Shown in pieces: positions 39,570 to 50,780 of a stretch of DNA of 64,000 nucleotides (positions are counted from its first letter, which is position 1; each line of letters begins with the position of its first letter). The notes under the pieces were generated by a model. The model ran no database searches, was not told where the DNA came from, and saw only the letters and a program-made list of their open reading frames with translations. The DNA lies in contig JANFNE010000052.1 in assembly GCA_024867545.1 (NCBI GenBank), forward strand, positions 434,001-498,000, given 5' to 3'. Source of the stretch: Phytopythium helicoides. Its lineage: Eukaryota; Oomycota; Peronosporomycetes; Pythiales; Pythiaceae. The translations under genes were made by a program, and so were the position numbers.

Positions 39570-41447
39570 CTAGGGAGGCGACGGCCCATTGACATCATCT
39601 CGAGGCTCAGGAGCTACTCGCGTGTGGGACGGGAAGGTGTCGAGCGCGCTCGAGTACTCCACGAGACCCTGGATGAACAGCAGCTCGTCGGTGGCGCAGT
39701 GTCTCGACAATTCAAAGAGCAATCGTGTGTTCCACCCGAGGATCGTGACGATGCGCTGCAACGCGAACTCGCGTGTGCGTTGCTCGAACACGCGCGAGTC
39801 TGAGAGTGGCACCGACCACAGTATACGGTCGGCAAACACCCCGCTCTCGCTACGATCGAACACGAGCAAGGCAGCGAGTGCAGCCAACACGAGCAGGATC
39901 CAAAGCATTACCAGCGCGGCTCCACGACGTCGAAACATGAGGTGCGCCTTAATCGGTGGAGAGATCGCGTCCTGGAGCAAGATCCAGTGAAACCAACACG
40001 ACCATGACGTGATAAGGAGACAGTAGCGGATCTTCCAACGAACCAGGTCGCAAATACAGATCGCAAGAGCAATGAATTGAGCGGCGGAGAAGACAAAGTC
40101 GAAAGTGTGCAGCAGCACACGAAGCAAGTCGCGCTGGGCCAGGAACAACGTCATCGCGAAAAAGAAACTCGAACAGGCGAGACCCCATGCTCCAACTTCA
40201 TGTGATCCTGTCGAGTGGTTGTCAGATGCCGACCACTTTGCTGCCACCATGATGCGCACGAAGTCGTAGATGGATAACAGGAACCCGATGCAACCGATGA
40301 GAACCACAAGTCCAGCAAAGGCAGGTGTGTATACTCCACGAAGAGAGATGCCAATCGGTACGAGTGTTCTTCGCGCGTCGATGACAGCTTCTTCAAACCG
40401 TGATCGTCGAAGTTGCTGAATGTGCGTGAGAGCGGCTGGTTTCCGCTCGATATTCACATCACCAGTGGGTTTGGTTTCTTCCGATTCACGAATGGAGCTT
40501 GAACTCAATCCTGAAACACCGAGTCGTCGATTTCGTCGAAGCATCTGCTGCGCCAAATGCAGTCGAGCCTTGACGACGACACATGGAATGATGCGAATGC
40601 CGTCAAGAGTTGTTATGTGCCGGGAATGCTTGAGGTATGCCTTACGAAGCATGAATATCGAGAGCGTTGTAGACGCATACATGATGATATGTCCGGAATC
40701 TAGTGTAAAGCTGAAAAACGTCAGTTCAAAGAAATGTGCCCTTCCAATAAGCTTGTAGCTGCAAGCGATGTCAGCCAATATCATTGGTGGGATACTCATG
40801 ACGATCGACTTGGTCGCGACTTTAACGCTCCGATAGTTAGCGTCAAGTGTGATGGACATTTGGGACCCCATCCAACAGGATATAGTTGAATACGAGCGCA
40901 TATCACCGAAGACAAACCCCACGGCAAGCCAATTGATGGCGTTCAGAGCTGAAATGAACCAAAACTCGTAGCTTCGACTCAATAGATAGAAGACATCAAA
41001 AGCTAAGAAGCATACCAGCATTATGAGACACAATACAGCAGCAGCTGAGAGAAAGAGAGCGATCGGTGTGAAGACTTCGGATTCAACAAATAGTAAGATG
41101 GCAAAGCTGACCCATGATAAACGGATAAACAAGGATACGATTCCATATCGAACCTTGAGAAACTGCACAATGCGCTGATGTGATGCTTCAGATAGCATCC
41201 GAGTTGCTATTGTGTTCGCCAAATTCACAGTTGGCAGCGAGCGTGAGAGAGCGAGCTGGTATAGCCATGGGTTGGGATCATCGGATGAAGAGTTGGTAGC
41301 CGAAGTGGTATGAGCTTCTCTGACTTCAATGATCGGTGTTATAACTGACGTACTCCAGGAGGCAACCAAGGCGGGTATTCTGTTGGATCCGAGCGCTTGT
41401 GTGAGCTCCTTGCTTGTGGTAGGTGATGCGAAGCCGAGTGACTCCAT
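39570..41447 (-). CDS. Multi-pass membrane protein, oomycete family, copy 2
   Basis: 625 aa from ATG 41447 (MESLGFASPTTSKE). It is very similar over its length to copy 3 (50781-52706), for example both have LARSLPTVNLANTIATRM-type and GFVFGDMRSYSTISCWMGSQ segments, and more distantly similar to copies 1 and 4. The same internal duplication is seen: SYEFWFISALNAINW...WMGSQMSITLDA and TFDFVFSAAQFIALA...CWFHWILLQDA. About eleven membrane segments, one central cytosol-sized loop, and a conserved C-terminal ELSRHCATDELLFIQGLVEY. Function unknown. Confidence 0.7.
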   Translation of the reverse strand: MESLGFASPTTSKELTQALGSNRIPALVASWSTSVITPIIEVREAHTTSATNSSSDDPNPWLYQLALSRSLPTVNLANTIATRMLSEASHQRIVQFLKVRYGIVSLFIRLSWVSFAILLFVESEVFTPIALFLSAAAVLCLIMLVCFLAFDVFYLLSRSYEFWFISALNAINWLAVGFVFGDMRSYSTISCWMGSQMSITLDANYRSVKVATKSIVMSIPPMILADIACSYKLIGRAHFFELTFFSFTLDSGHIIMYASTTLSIFMLRKAYLKHSRHITTLDGIRIIPCVVVKARLHLAQQMLRRNRRLGVSGLSSSSIRESEETKPTGDVNIERKPAALTHIQQLRRSRFEEAVIDARRTLVPIGISLRGVYTPAFAGLVVLIGCIGFLLSIYDFVRIMVAAKWSASDNHSTGSHEVGAWGLACSSFFFAMTLFLAQRDLLRVLLHTFDFVFSAAQFIALAICICDLVRWKIRYCLLITSWSCWFHWILLQDAISPPIKAHLMFRRRGAALVMLWILLVLAALAALLVFDRSESGVFADRILWSVPLSDSRVFEQRTREFALQRIVTILGWNTRLLFELSRHCATDELLFIQGLVEYSSALDTFPSHTRVAPEPRDDVNGPSPP

Positions 41448-42353
41448 TCAGGAAGCAAACCATCAAGGTTGATTCGTTATTGCCACGTTTCATCTTCGAG
41501 GGCAATGGTCTATTTTAGAGATGATTGGGGGATCGAATACCTGTTGGCATCACGAATTTTCATTGCTGCCGGAACGAACTTTCAAACGCAAAACTCACTG
41601 CTCGTCGTCCAATTCGATGCCGCCGTACTCCCACAGACTCAGACATGAGCGTCTCGTCACTCAAAGTCATATCCCCTGCACTCGGGGTCAGAGTGCATCC
41701 GGTTTACTCGTAGAATCGGCAAGCGTCATATACAGGACATCAATACGTTGGAGCACGTAGTCCGCATTACCATCTTTCTCGCATCCTACCGAGTGACGCG
41801 ACACTCCAGTTTCGAGCTACCAATGATCCACTTTCGAAATCACTCATATTTGAGGGACGACAAACTAACTCTGCAGAGTGCGTTCGCAGATAGAGAAGGC
41901 TACCCCGCACAAACAACTTTTGGTCGCAACCAAACCGAAAGCTGTGCTCTATTGCTCTATTCTCTGACAGCAGAACGCCAAAGGAGAGCATGGAAACTTG
42001 CACTCGAATCGGCTCCAGCATGACGGGTTCTTCCACATTGTATAGTATACTCACAGTTTCCGCATGGTGTCGTGTGGCGAAATACCTACAAGGCCACTTA
42101 TCCGGACAACTTCCGTATACTATCATGCGGTATACGTATCCTTCTCCACACTCTTCAAAACGCCAGCCAAGACGCAGGCGGTGGTCGCCGACCGTCAGCG
42201 GCGCCAGACGCGAGCGCGTGCGACTCCCAGCGCCACAGGCGAGTGGTTCGAGGGTTCAAGGGGGATGGGCTACGTGTCTAACGTGTTTGTGGGTAGCAGG
42301 TGGGGCTAATGCAGCGGAGACGGCGGCCCAGCGGAGCAGCGGCGAGTCGAGTT
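41448..42353. other. Spacer between membrane copy 2 and the 121-bp array
   Basis: About 900 bp without a supported gene. A few frames of about 60-120 codons occur on both strands, with no domain character. Confidence 0.4.
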
Positions 42354-42561
42354 GAAGACCAGCCGCATCCGGCGCTCGTCGGCCTTGGGGTCGGCTGAGC
42401 AATGGTGCGGCGCTCTCTTGCTTTCCTCTTGCGCCGCTCCAGCACGAGCACGAGCACGAGCACGAGCGCGATCCGAAGACCAGCCGCATCCGGCGCTCGT
42501 CGGCCTTGGGGTCGGCTGAGCAATGGTGCGGCGCTCTCTTGCTTTCCTCTTGCGCCGCTCC

Positions 42562-42594
<33 letters not shown>

Positions 42595-42809
42595 GCGATC
42601 CGAAGACCAGCCGCATCCGGCGCTCGTCGGCCTTGGGGTCGGCTGAGCAATGGTGCGGCGCTCTCTTGCTTTCCTCTTGCGCCGCTTGAGCACAAGCACG
42701 AGCGCGAGCGCGAGCGCGATCCGAAGACCAGCCGCGTCCGGCGCTCGTCGGCCTTGGGGTCGGCTGAGCAATGGTGCGGCGCTCTCTTGCTTTCCTCTTG
42801 CGCCGCTCC

Positions 42810-42842
<33 letters not shown>

Positions 42843-43178
42843 GCGATCCGAAGACCAGCCGCATCCGGCGCTCGTCGGCCTTGGGGTCGGCTGAGCAATG
42901 GCGCGGCGCTCTCTTGCTTTCCTCTTGCGTCGCTCCAGCACGAGCACGAGCACGAGCACGAGCGCGATCCGAAGACGAGCTGCATCCGGCGCTCGTCGGC
43001 CTTGGGGTCGGCTGAGCAATGGTGCGGCGCTCTCTTGCTTTCCTCTTGCGCCGCTCCAGCACGAGCACGAGCACGAGCACGAGCGCGATCCGAAGACCAG
43101 CCGCATCCGGCGCTCGTCGGCCTTGGGGTCGGCTGAGCAATGGTGCGGCGCTCTCTTGCTTTCCTCTTGCGCCGCTCC

Positions 43179-43211
<33 letters not shown>

Positions 43212-44152
43212 GCGATCCGAAGACCAGCCGCATCCGGCGCTCGTCGGCCTTGGGGTCGGCTGAGCAATGGCGCGGCGCTCTCTTGCTTTCCTCTTGCGCC
43301 GCTCCAGCACGAGCACGAGCACGAGCACGAGCGCGATCCGAAGACCAGCCGCATCCGGCGCTCGTCGGCCTTGGGGTCGGCTGAGCAATGGTGCGGCGCT
43401 CTCTTGCTTTCCTCTTGCATCGCTCGAGCACGAGCACGAGCACGAGCACGAGCGCGATCCGAAGACGAGCCGCATCCGGCGCTCGTCGGCCTTGGGGTCG
43501 GCTGAGCAATGGTGCGGCGCTCTCTTGCTTTCCTCTTGCGCCGCTCCAGCACGAGCACGAGCACGAGCACGAGCGCGATCCGAAGACCAGCCGCATCCGG
43601 CGCTCGTCGGCCTTGGGGTCGGCTGAGCAATGGTGCGGCGCTCTCTTGCTTTCCTCTTGCGCCGCTCCAGCACGAGCACGAGCACGAGCACGAGCGCGAT
43701 CCGAAGACCAGCCGCATCCGGCGCTCGTCGGCCTTGGGGTCGGCTGAGCAATGGTGCGGCGCTCTCTTGCTTTCCTCTTGCATCGCTCGAGCACGAGCAC
43801 GAGCACGAGCACGAGCGCGATCCGAAGACGAGCCGCATCCGGCGCTCGTCGGCCTTGGGGTCGGCTGAGCAATGGCGCGGCGCTCTCTTGCTTTCCTCTT
43901 GCGTCGCTTGAGCACAAGCACGAGCACGAGCACGAGCGCGATCCGAAGACGAGCCGCATCCGGCGCTCGTCGGCCTTGGGGTCGGCTGAGCAATGGTGCG
44001 GCGCTCTCTTGCTTTCCTCTTGCGCCGCTCCAGCACGAGCACGAGCACGAGCACGAGCGCGATCCGAAGACCAGCCGCATCCGGCGCTCGTCGGCCTTGG
44101 GGTCGGCTGAGCAATGGTGCGGCGCTCTCTTGCTTTCCTCTTGCGCCGCTCC

Positions 44153-44185
<33 letters not shown>

Positions 44186-45830
44186 GCGATCCGAAGACCA
44201 GCCGCATCCGGCGCTCGTCGGCCTTGGGGTCGGCTGAGCAATGGCGCGGCGCTCTCTTGCTTTCCTCTTGCGCCGCTCCAGCACGAGCACGAGCACGAGC
44301 ACGAGCGCGATCCGAAGACCAGCCGCATCCGGCGCTCGTCGGCCTTGGGGTCGGCTGAGCAATGGCGCGGCGCTCTCTTGCTTTCCTCTTGCGTCGCTTG
44401 AGCACAAGCACGAGCGCGAGCGCGAGCGCGATCCGAAGACCAGCCGCGTCCGGCGCTCGTCGGCCTTGGGGTCGGCTGAGCAATGGCGCGGCGCTCTCTT
44501 GCTTTCCTCTTGCGCCGCTCCAGCACGAGCACGAGCACGAGCACGAGCGCGATCCGAAGACCAGCCGCATCCGGCGCTCGTCGGCCTTGGGGTCGGCTGA
44601 GCAATGGCGCGGCGCTCTCTTGCTTTCCTCTTGCATCGCTCGAGCACGAGCACGAGCACGAGCACGAGCGCGATCCGAAGACGAGCCGCATCCGGCGCTC
44701 GTCGGCCTTGGGGTCGGCTGAGCAATGGTGCGGCGCTCTCTTGCTTTCCTCTTGCGCCGCTCCAGCACGAGCACGAGCACGAGCACGAGCGCGATCCGAA
44801 GACCAGCCGCATCCGGCGCTCGTCGGCCTTGGGGTCGGCTGAGCAATGGTGCGGCGCTCTCTTGCTTTCCTCTTGCGCCGCTCCAGCACGAGCACGAGCA
44901 CGAGCACGAGCGCGATCCGAAGACCAGCCGCATCCGGCGCTCGTCGGCCTTGGGGTCGGCTGAGCAATGGTGCGGCGCTCTCTTGCTTTCCTCTTGCATC
45001 GCTCGAGCACGAGCACGAGCACGAGCACGAGCGCGATCCGAAGACGAGCCGCATCCGGCGCTCGTCGGCCTTGGGGTCGGCTGAGCAATGGTGCGGCGCT
45101 CTCTTGCTTTCCTCTTGCGCCGCTCCAGCACGAGCACGAGCACGAGCACGAGCGCGATCCGAAGACCAGCCGCATCCGGCGCTCGTCGGCCTTGGGGTCG
45201 GCTGAGCAATGGTGCGGCGCTCTCTTGCTTTCCTCTTGCGCCGCTCCAGCACGAGCACGAGCACGAGCACGAGCGCGATCCGAAGACCAGCCGCATCCGG
45301 CGCTCGTCGGCCTTGGGGTCGGCTGAGCAATGGTGCGGCGCTCTCTTGCTTTCCTCTTGCATCGCTCGAGCACGAGCACGAGCACGAGCACGAGCGCGAT
45401 CCGAAGACGAGCCGCATCCGGCGCTCGTCGGCCTTGGGGTCGGCTGAGCAATGGTGCGGCGCTCTCTTGCTTTCCTCTTGCGCCGCTCCAGCACGAGCAC
45501 CAGCACGAGCACGAGCACGAGCGCGATCCGAAGACGAGCCGCATCCGGCGCTCGTCGGCCTTGGGGTCGGCTGAGCAATGGTGCGGCGCTCTCTTGCTTT
45601 CCTCTTGCGCCGCTCCAGCACGAGCACAAGCACGAGCACGAGCGCGAGCGCGATCCGAAGACGAGCCGCATCCGGCGCTCGTCGGCCTTGGGGTCGGCTG
45701 AGCAATGGTGCGGCGCTCTCTTGCTTTCCTCTTGCTTTCCTCTTGCGCCGCTCCAGCACGAGCACAAGTACGAGCACGAGCGCGATCCGATGACCAGTCG
45801 CATCCGGCGCTCGTCGGCCTTGGGGTAGAC
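42354..45830. repeat. 121-bp minisatellite array, about 29 units, 363-bp higher-order period
   Basis: Unit landmarks: gaagaccagccgcatccgg, cgctcgtcggccttggggt, cggctgagcaatggtgcgg, cgctctcttgctttcctctt, then (GAGCAC)n and gcgcgatcc. Units are 121 or 127 bp, the latter with one more hexamer. Variants such as catcgctcgag recur at 43388 and 43751 and again at 44604, 44967 and 45330, always 363 bp apart, showing amplification of a trimer. Because 121 leaves remainder 1 on division by 3 and the reverse strand has no stop in any frame of the unit, all three reverse frames are open for more than 3 kb. No ATG or domain supports translation. Confidence 0.95.
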
Positions 45831-46210
45831 TAAGCAACGGCACGAAGCTCTGTGACTTGTGCCGTGCTTGCTTGCTTGAGCATCGTGATGAAAGCCGAAG
45901 CCGAACCTGAAGACCTGTCGCGTCCAGATATCTTTGCACACAGGCAAGCTCCCCCTGGGCGAGTGTGGCGATGCTAAGCAATGTAAGTTTTGCACATCGG
46001 TTCAGCTTCAAGCCATATCCTCAAGACACTTGAGTGGAGTTGCACTCCATCACGAAGTGATACCGGTAGCGGTGTTGTCTCCCTAGTTGATTGGGCGTTG
46101 CTTTGATGCAAATAACATTGGAATGCGAGCACCAGATCACCCAGCGGCCGTCACAGTCCAGACGAAGAACCGTGTGTCTTACAGGGTGTGTATTCATTTT
46201 ACAGCCTTGC
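45792..46210 (+). repeat. Segmental duplication, copy A (joins the minisatellite)
   Basis: About 420 bp nearly identical to 49983-50400, for example catccagatatctttgcac-type, cacttgagtggagttgcact and ccggtagcggtgttgtctcc segments. The first 50 bp are a partial minisatellite unit, so the array abuts this segment directly. The two copies bracket the kinesin gene as direct repeats. Confidence 0.9.
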
Positions 46211-46830
46211 GAACGTAACTTGCATGCCGTGTGCATCCTCTGAGGTCGAAACGTGAGAGCTCGGAGCACGACAACCAGACAACTAGTTAGGAGTCATGGG
46301 ACCGAGAGACCGCGACGGAGAGGTGACAGCAGAGTAGCTGCAGGTAGCCCAGGTGTCAGTGGGTATCCTATTCTCTGATGCGTGCGGCGCGATGGTGATC
46401 GAGTGATCGAGTGGGCAACCCAAAGAACGAACGAACGAACGAACGAACCATCCATCCATCCATCCAATGCGTGATCGATCGATCGAGCGAGAGGTTGTTC
46501 TTTGATTCGCGGCTGACGACGTCTGGTAGCTCGTGAGTGTCGACGACTTGCAGTCCACACGCTATTGCGTTCTCAGTGCTCTAATCCTCTCCTCCGTCTT
46601 TCTTTCTTCCATCTTGGCTTTGGCACGCTGACGTCGTGTGCGGATCCCATGGAGTGACGTGAAGATTCTCCGTACGATCAGACAGCAGTCCGATCAGACA
46701 GCAGTCAGAACGCATACTATCAGGCTGATAGTGTCAGCTAGTTCGAGCGCGGAGCGCTACCAGGTGTAGCCAATCAATCGCCCCTCCTCATGCGAGCTTC
46801 AACGCCGCCACCAGAATCAGACGATCGGGA
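46211..46830. other. Promoter side of the CRN-kinesin gene
   Basis: No gene seen. It contains the GAAC/CATC microsatellite at 46425-46465 and direct short repeats (ccgatcagacagcagt near 46675-46710). Confidence 0.4.
46425..46465. repeat. Compound microsatellite (GAAC)6(CATC)4
   Basis: Six GAAC copies run directly into about four CATC copies; a short (GATC)n-like run follows at about 46473-46487. Confidence 0.9.
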
Positions 46831-49332
46831 ATGGAAGGCCACGTTGAAACCGAGACAGGCGACCTGGATGGAAGGCAACCACCACTCTGCTTCTTCCCTG
46901 CTCACTACTCACTACTCACTGCTCGCTGCTCGACGATCCGCTGCTGCCACTTGCCGTCGATGGTAAGTGAGGCGAGGCAAAGCCGCCACATCGACTTCTT
47001 GGTGATCTCTCGTCTCTATGGGAGCTAACAATCGGTGGGATGCAGCTGCGCGCCAGGGAAGACAGAGACGAGCTGCGGCGTGACAACAGCCAGCTAGCCC
47101 GGAAGAAGCGATTCCGAAGGAAGAAGCGCTCAGGCTCCATCTTCCTCTCCTGCGTCATGGTGGGCGTCCCTGGACAAGTCTTCCGCATCCGCGCTACCAG
47201 CAACGACAGCATGCGCGACCTGAAGGACAAGGTGCGCCTCGCGCTGCCGCTCGAACTCAGCCAGACCGCCGGGTTCAGCCTGCATGTCGCGAGGCGCTCG
47301 AGCGGCATGTGGGTGGGAGACTCGAGCGAAGCGGTCAAGGAGCTAGAGCGCGGTCGTATCCCACGCTCCATCCAAGCCATGGTCGCCACCGAGCTGCACG
47401 GCCTCGACACCCTGATCGGGGCTAACTTGCTCGGAGCTCCGCCGCCTGGGAAGATCCATCTTCTCGTCCAGATGCTCGACGGACGCGAGGAGCTCCGGAG
47501 AAGCGTGGCAGCGCCACCCGTGGCTTCGCAGCGTCACTTGTCAACGTGTTTCTCCTCGTACGCACTCGAGGACGACGAAGAGAAGCACAAGTCGGCGCGA
47601 GAATCGCCCCCGCAGGTTGGTTCTGTTGCAGTTGGCGTTGGTGGTACTGGAGATTCTGCAGCTAGTGCTGTCGTTGATGGTGCTGGTGATTCTGGCGGTG
47701 CTGGAGGTGCTGGTGGTGCTGGTGATGATAATGGCGGTACTGCTAACAACGATGACGACGAGACGAAGAAGGAAACGAGCGCCGCGTGCACCCGAGAACT
47801 CGTGTTGGCGCTGGAAGAGAAGGAGAGAGAGCTCGCGGAGCTACGAGCTGCGAACGTTGAGAGCAAGAGGCAAGTGATGGAGCTCCTGGAGAAGCAGAAC
47901 GAAAACGACACACGCCAACGCGCCTTGCGCAATCGCATCATGGTACGTACCCAACCGATCAACCAACCAAGCACATGCACTGGTGGAACAAATGCCAAAC
48001 GCGGCAACTGCGCACGCAACGAGCTCACCAACTCACCACGTTCGTCCCTCTTCTGTCTGGCTCCAGGAGCTCCAAGGGAGTGTGCGAGTGTTCGCAAGGA
48101 CTAGGCGTCTGCTGCCATCGGACAAGTGCGCTGCAGGAACAGCACCTGCTGTTGCTTGCTGCGCCGACGGACAAGCCGTGAGGATTCAGTGGTCGAGGAG
48201 TGGCAGCCAGTCCTCCATCGCAACGCAAGTGTTTGCAGTCGACAGAGCTATCGGCCCATCAGCAGACCAAGCTGCGATGTTCCATGAGATCGCCGACTAC
48301 GTTCAGTCAGCTATCGACGGGTGTCACGTGTGCTTGTTCGCGTATGGACAAACCGGGTCCGGAAAGACACACACGGTACGGTGCGCCGCGTAGCACGCGC
48401 ACGCGAACAAGTTCTTGCTCGACGTTCTCACCTCACTGTCTTTGTGTGCTGCTCGCATGAGTTACAGATGCAAGGTAGCGGTGCTGGAAACTCTCGTGGG
48501 ATCGTCCCTCGAGCCATTGAGATGGTGCTCGCTCAAACCACGCATGAGAATCAAAAAGGATGGCGCTACACGGCTCAACTCTCGGCTGTTGAGGTGTATA
48601 ACGAAAGGTTGGCAGACTTGCTCTCAGCGGACGGAGGCGACCAGCAGCACCACGGGACTCTGGCAGTGGTGACTGACGACAAGAGCAGCAAAACGCATGT
48701 CGCAGGACTGAGTCTGCAAGACCTCACCTCCGTCGACCAAGCGCACCAACTACTGAAGCATGCTCGTCGAAAGCGGACAGCCACCAGTACAGCCATGAAC
48801 GCTATGTCGTCGAGGTCACACTGCGTATTTACACTCCACATCCGCGGTGTGAACGAGGCGCAGGGCGTAGTCCTCGACGGCAGCCTCAGCCTGGTCGATT
48901 TGGCGGGGAGCGAGGCGCTTCCGGCGTCCAGTCCAAGAAACAAGCGACAAGAAGCAGAAACAATCCACATCAACAAAAGCCTCAGCACCCTCAAGAGCGT
49001 GCTGATGGCAATTCGCGCCAGGGCGAAGCATGTGCGTCGTTTCGCATCTCTTGATCTCGTTGGACGCATTCACTCACTCACATGAGTCTGTCGAACGCTG
49101 CCTTTTGTGTCTTGCGACGCAGGTCCCTTTCCGCGAGTCCGTGCTGACATTTCTGCTGCGAGACTGCTTCTCGGATGGAGGGAAGACGGCGATGATCCTC
49201 AACCTGTCGCCATCGCCGGCATCTTCACACGAGAGTCTCAACAGTCTCAAGTTTGGCGAGCTCGCGAAGAAGTGCAAGATTGGTCGCAGCAGAAGTCGAA
49301 TCGCGCAACTGCGAGCCACCACGACCGCCTAG
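46831..49332 (+). CDS. Kinesin-14-type motor protein with an N-terminal CRN-like header, five exons
   Basis: Exons 46831-46962, 47046-47942, 48067-48375, 48468-49031 and 49123-49332, with donors GTAAGT, GTACGT, GTACGG and GTGCGT, splice in phase 0 to 703 aa. A shorter start at ATG 47040 would skip exon 1. Residues about 75-188 resemble a Crinkler header: FLSCVMVGVPGQVFRIR, SMRDLKDKVRLAL, an LFLAK-like FSLHVARRSSGMW, IPRSIQAM, and the closing KIHLLVQM in the place of the CRN HVLVxxP boundary. A Gly/acidic linker and a coiled coil (about 293-343) lead to a C-terminal motor starting ELQGSVRVFARTR, with P-loop GQTGSGKT, switch I NAMSSRSH, switch II LVDLAGSE, and NSLKFGELAKKCKIG. Neck-motor order marks kinesin-14 (minus-end directed). 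The header and coiled coil are in one uninterrupted exon, so the fusion does not depend on a splice guess. Confidence 0.8.
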
Positions 49333-49982
49333 TTGTCTCCTGGTCGGCTTGTCACGATGACAGGGTAATAGAGCTAGTTGGTGATATTATTATTCACAGA
49401 ATGAGAAGGAGCTAGACGCGTGAGTGAGCTCGGACGCTCGGACGCTCGGACGCTCGGACGCTCGGACACCTGGGAGAGCATTTGGGTGTGCCTGCCTGCC
49501 TCGAGCTGCTGTGAAACAAGGTGTGTCCACAACAATTCACACAGTCAGTCGGTCGCGCAGGAGACCAACATTTGTGACTGCACAGCACATGCCGATGCGT
49601 CGATGGAAGTGGTGCCACCGCGCACTCACTTCACGTCCAAGTCGCCTTGATCCTTGATGCCGAGGTGGCTCGCAACTCGCAACGCGCAACTCGCAAGTCG
49701 CGAGTGCTCCGAGTCAGTGCGGTGTGAGCAGTGCCAATCTGGATACGCCGTCCCACTACTGCTGCACTCGGCTGGCAGTGGCGCTGCGAGCGAAGATGCA
49801 TGTTGAAGTCGGCTTCAACTTGGGCAGATGGATGGGCCAGCGCGAATGCTCGCAGCCCATTGGAGGAAACAATCGGTTTATGCATCTCTCATTGGCCCAT
49901 ATACAACAAAGAGTGACGCTTGGGCCAATCCGACGCGAGGAAGCTCCGGCGGCTTCAGAGGCGACAATGGAGTATGCGATCA
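49333..49982. other. Spacer after the kinesin gene
   Basis: No gene. It holds an 8-bp tandem repeat (49431-49467) and short repeated gcaactcgcaa motifs near 49675-49700. Confidence 0.4.
49431..49467. repeat. 8-bp tandem repeat (CGGACGCT), about 4.6 copies
   Basis: Exact tandem copies of cggacgct just after the kinesin 3' end. Confidence 0.9.
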
Positions 49983-50400
49983 GACTCAGCCGCATCCGGC
50001 GCTCGTCGGTCTTGGGTCGGCTGAGCAATGGCACGAAGCTCTGTGACTTCTGCCGTGCTTGCTTGAGCATCGTGATGAAAGCTGAAGCCGAACCTGAACA
50101 CCTGTCGCATCCAGATATCTTTGCACACAGGCAAGCTCCCCTGGGCGAGGGTGGCGATGCTAAGCAATGTAAGTTTTGCACATCGGTCCAGCTTCAAGCC
50201 ATATCCTCAAGGCACTTGAGTGGAGTTGCACTCCATCACGAAGTGATACCGGTAGCGGTGTTGTCTCCCTAGTTGATTGGGCGTTGCTTTGATGCAAATA
50301 ACATTGGAATGCGAGCACCAGATCACCCAGCAGCCGTCACAGCCCAGACGAAGAACCGTGAGTCTTACAGGATGTGTATTCAATTTACAGCCTTGCCAAC
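49983..50400 (+). repeat. Segmental duplication, copy B (single minisatellite-like unit)
   Basis: Direct-repeat partner of 45792-46210. Its first 60 bp (cgcatccggcgctcgtcgg, then gggtcggctgagcaatgg) match the core of one 121-bp unit, but no array is present. This copy therefore probably resembles the pre-amplification state. A 182-codon forward frame crosses it (49724-50272, starting GTG; contains TKLCDFCRACLS and KQCKFCTSV) and might be a decayed gene. Confidence 0.85.
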
Positions 50401-50780
50401 CGACAGCATGCGCGTTGCCGCGGCGAATCTTATGCACAAGATACCGGCTGTTGACAAGGTGTGAACTTCACGGTTCAGTTCGCATGACACCCGACAAGCG
50501 AATGGATCGAAAAATCTTTTCAAGCACTGCCAGTCGACTAAAAAATGGATGTGCCCACCACGTACTCAGTGATACCACTGTTGTAGCGTGAAGCAAGGGT
50601 TGGATGATCCGCTTCGCCTTTTCCTTTGCAAACCGAAGCAAACCAGAAGCAGGAAGTGTCAGGCTGCAGCAGCATTTGGATAAAATAATGCCATGTGTTA
50701 TTACCCGAAGTAGCTCTCAATATAGGTCGTCGGCAACAATAGTATCGCCTGCTTCATGTCTACCAACTTTGTCAGCCAAA
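50401..50780. other. Spacer before membrane copy 3
   Basis: 380 bp, 3' flank of the reverse-strand membrane gene. No feature recognised. Confidence 0.4.

Noticed and set aside
42240..42262. tRNA-like T-arm sequence ggttcgagggttcaag
   Set aside because: No matching acceptor, D or anticodon arms could be built around it.
42256..46011. Giant reverse-strand open frames of more than 1000 codons
   Set aside because: They result from a stop-free 121-bp repeat unit; all three frames are open, no ATG is near the starts (TTG or GTG), and the peptide is low-complexity.
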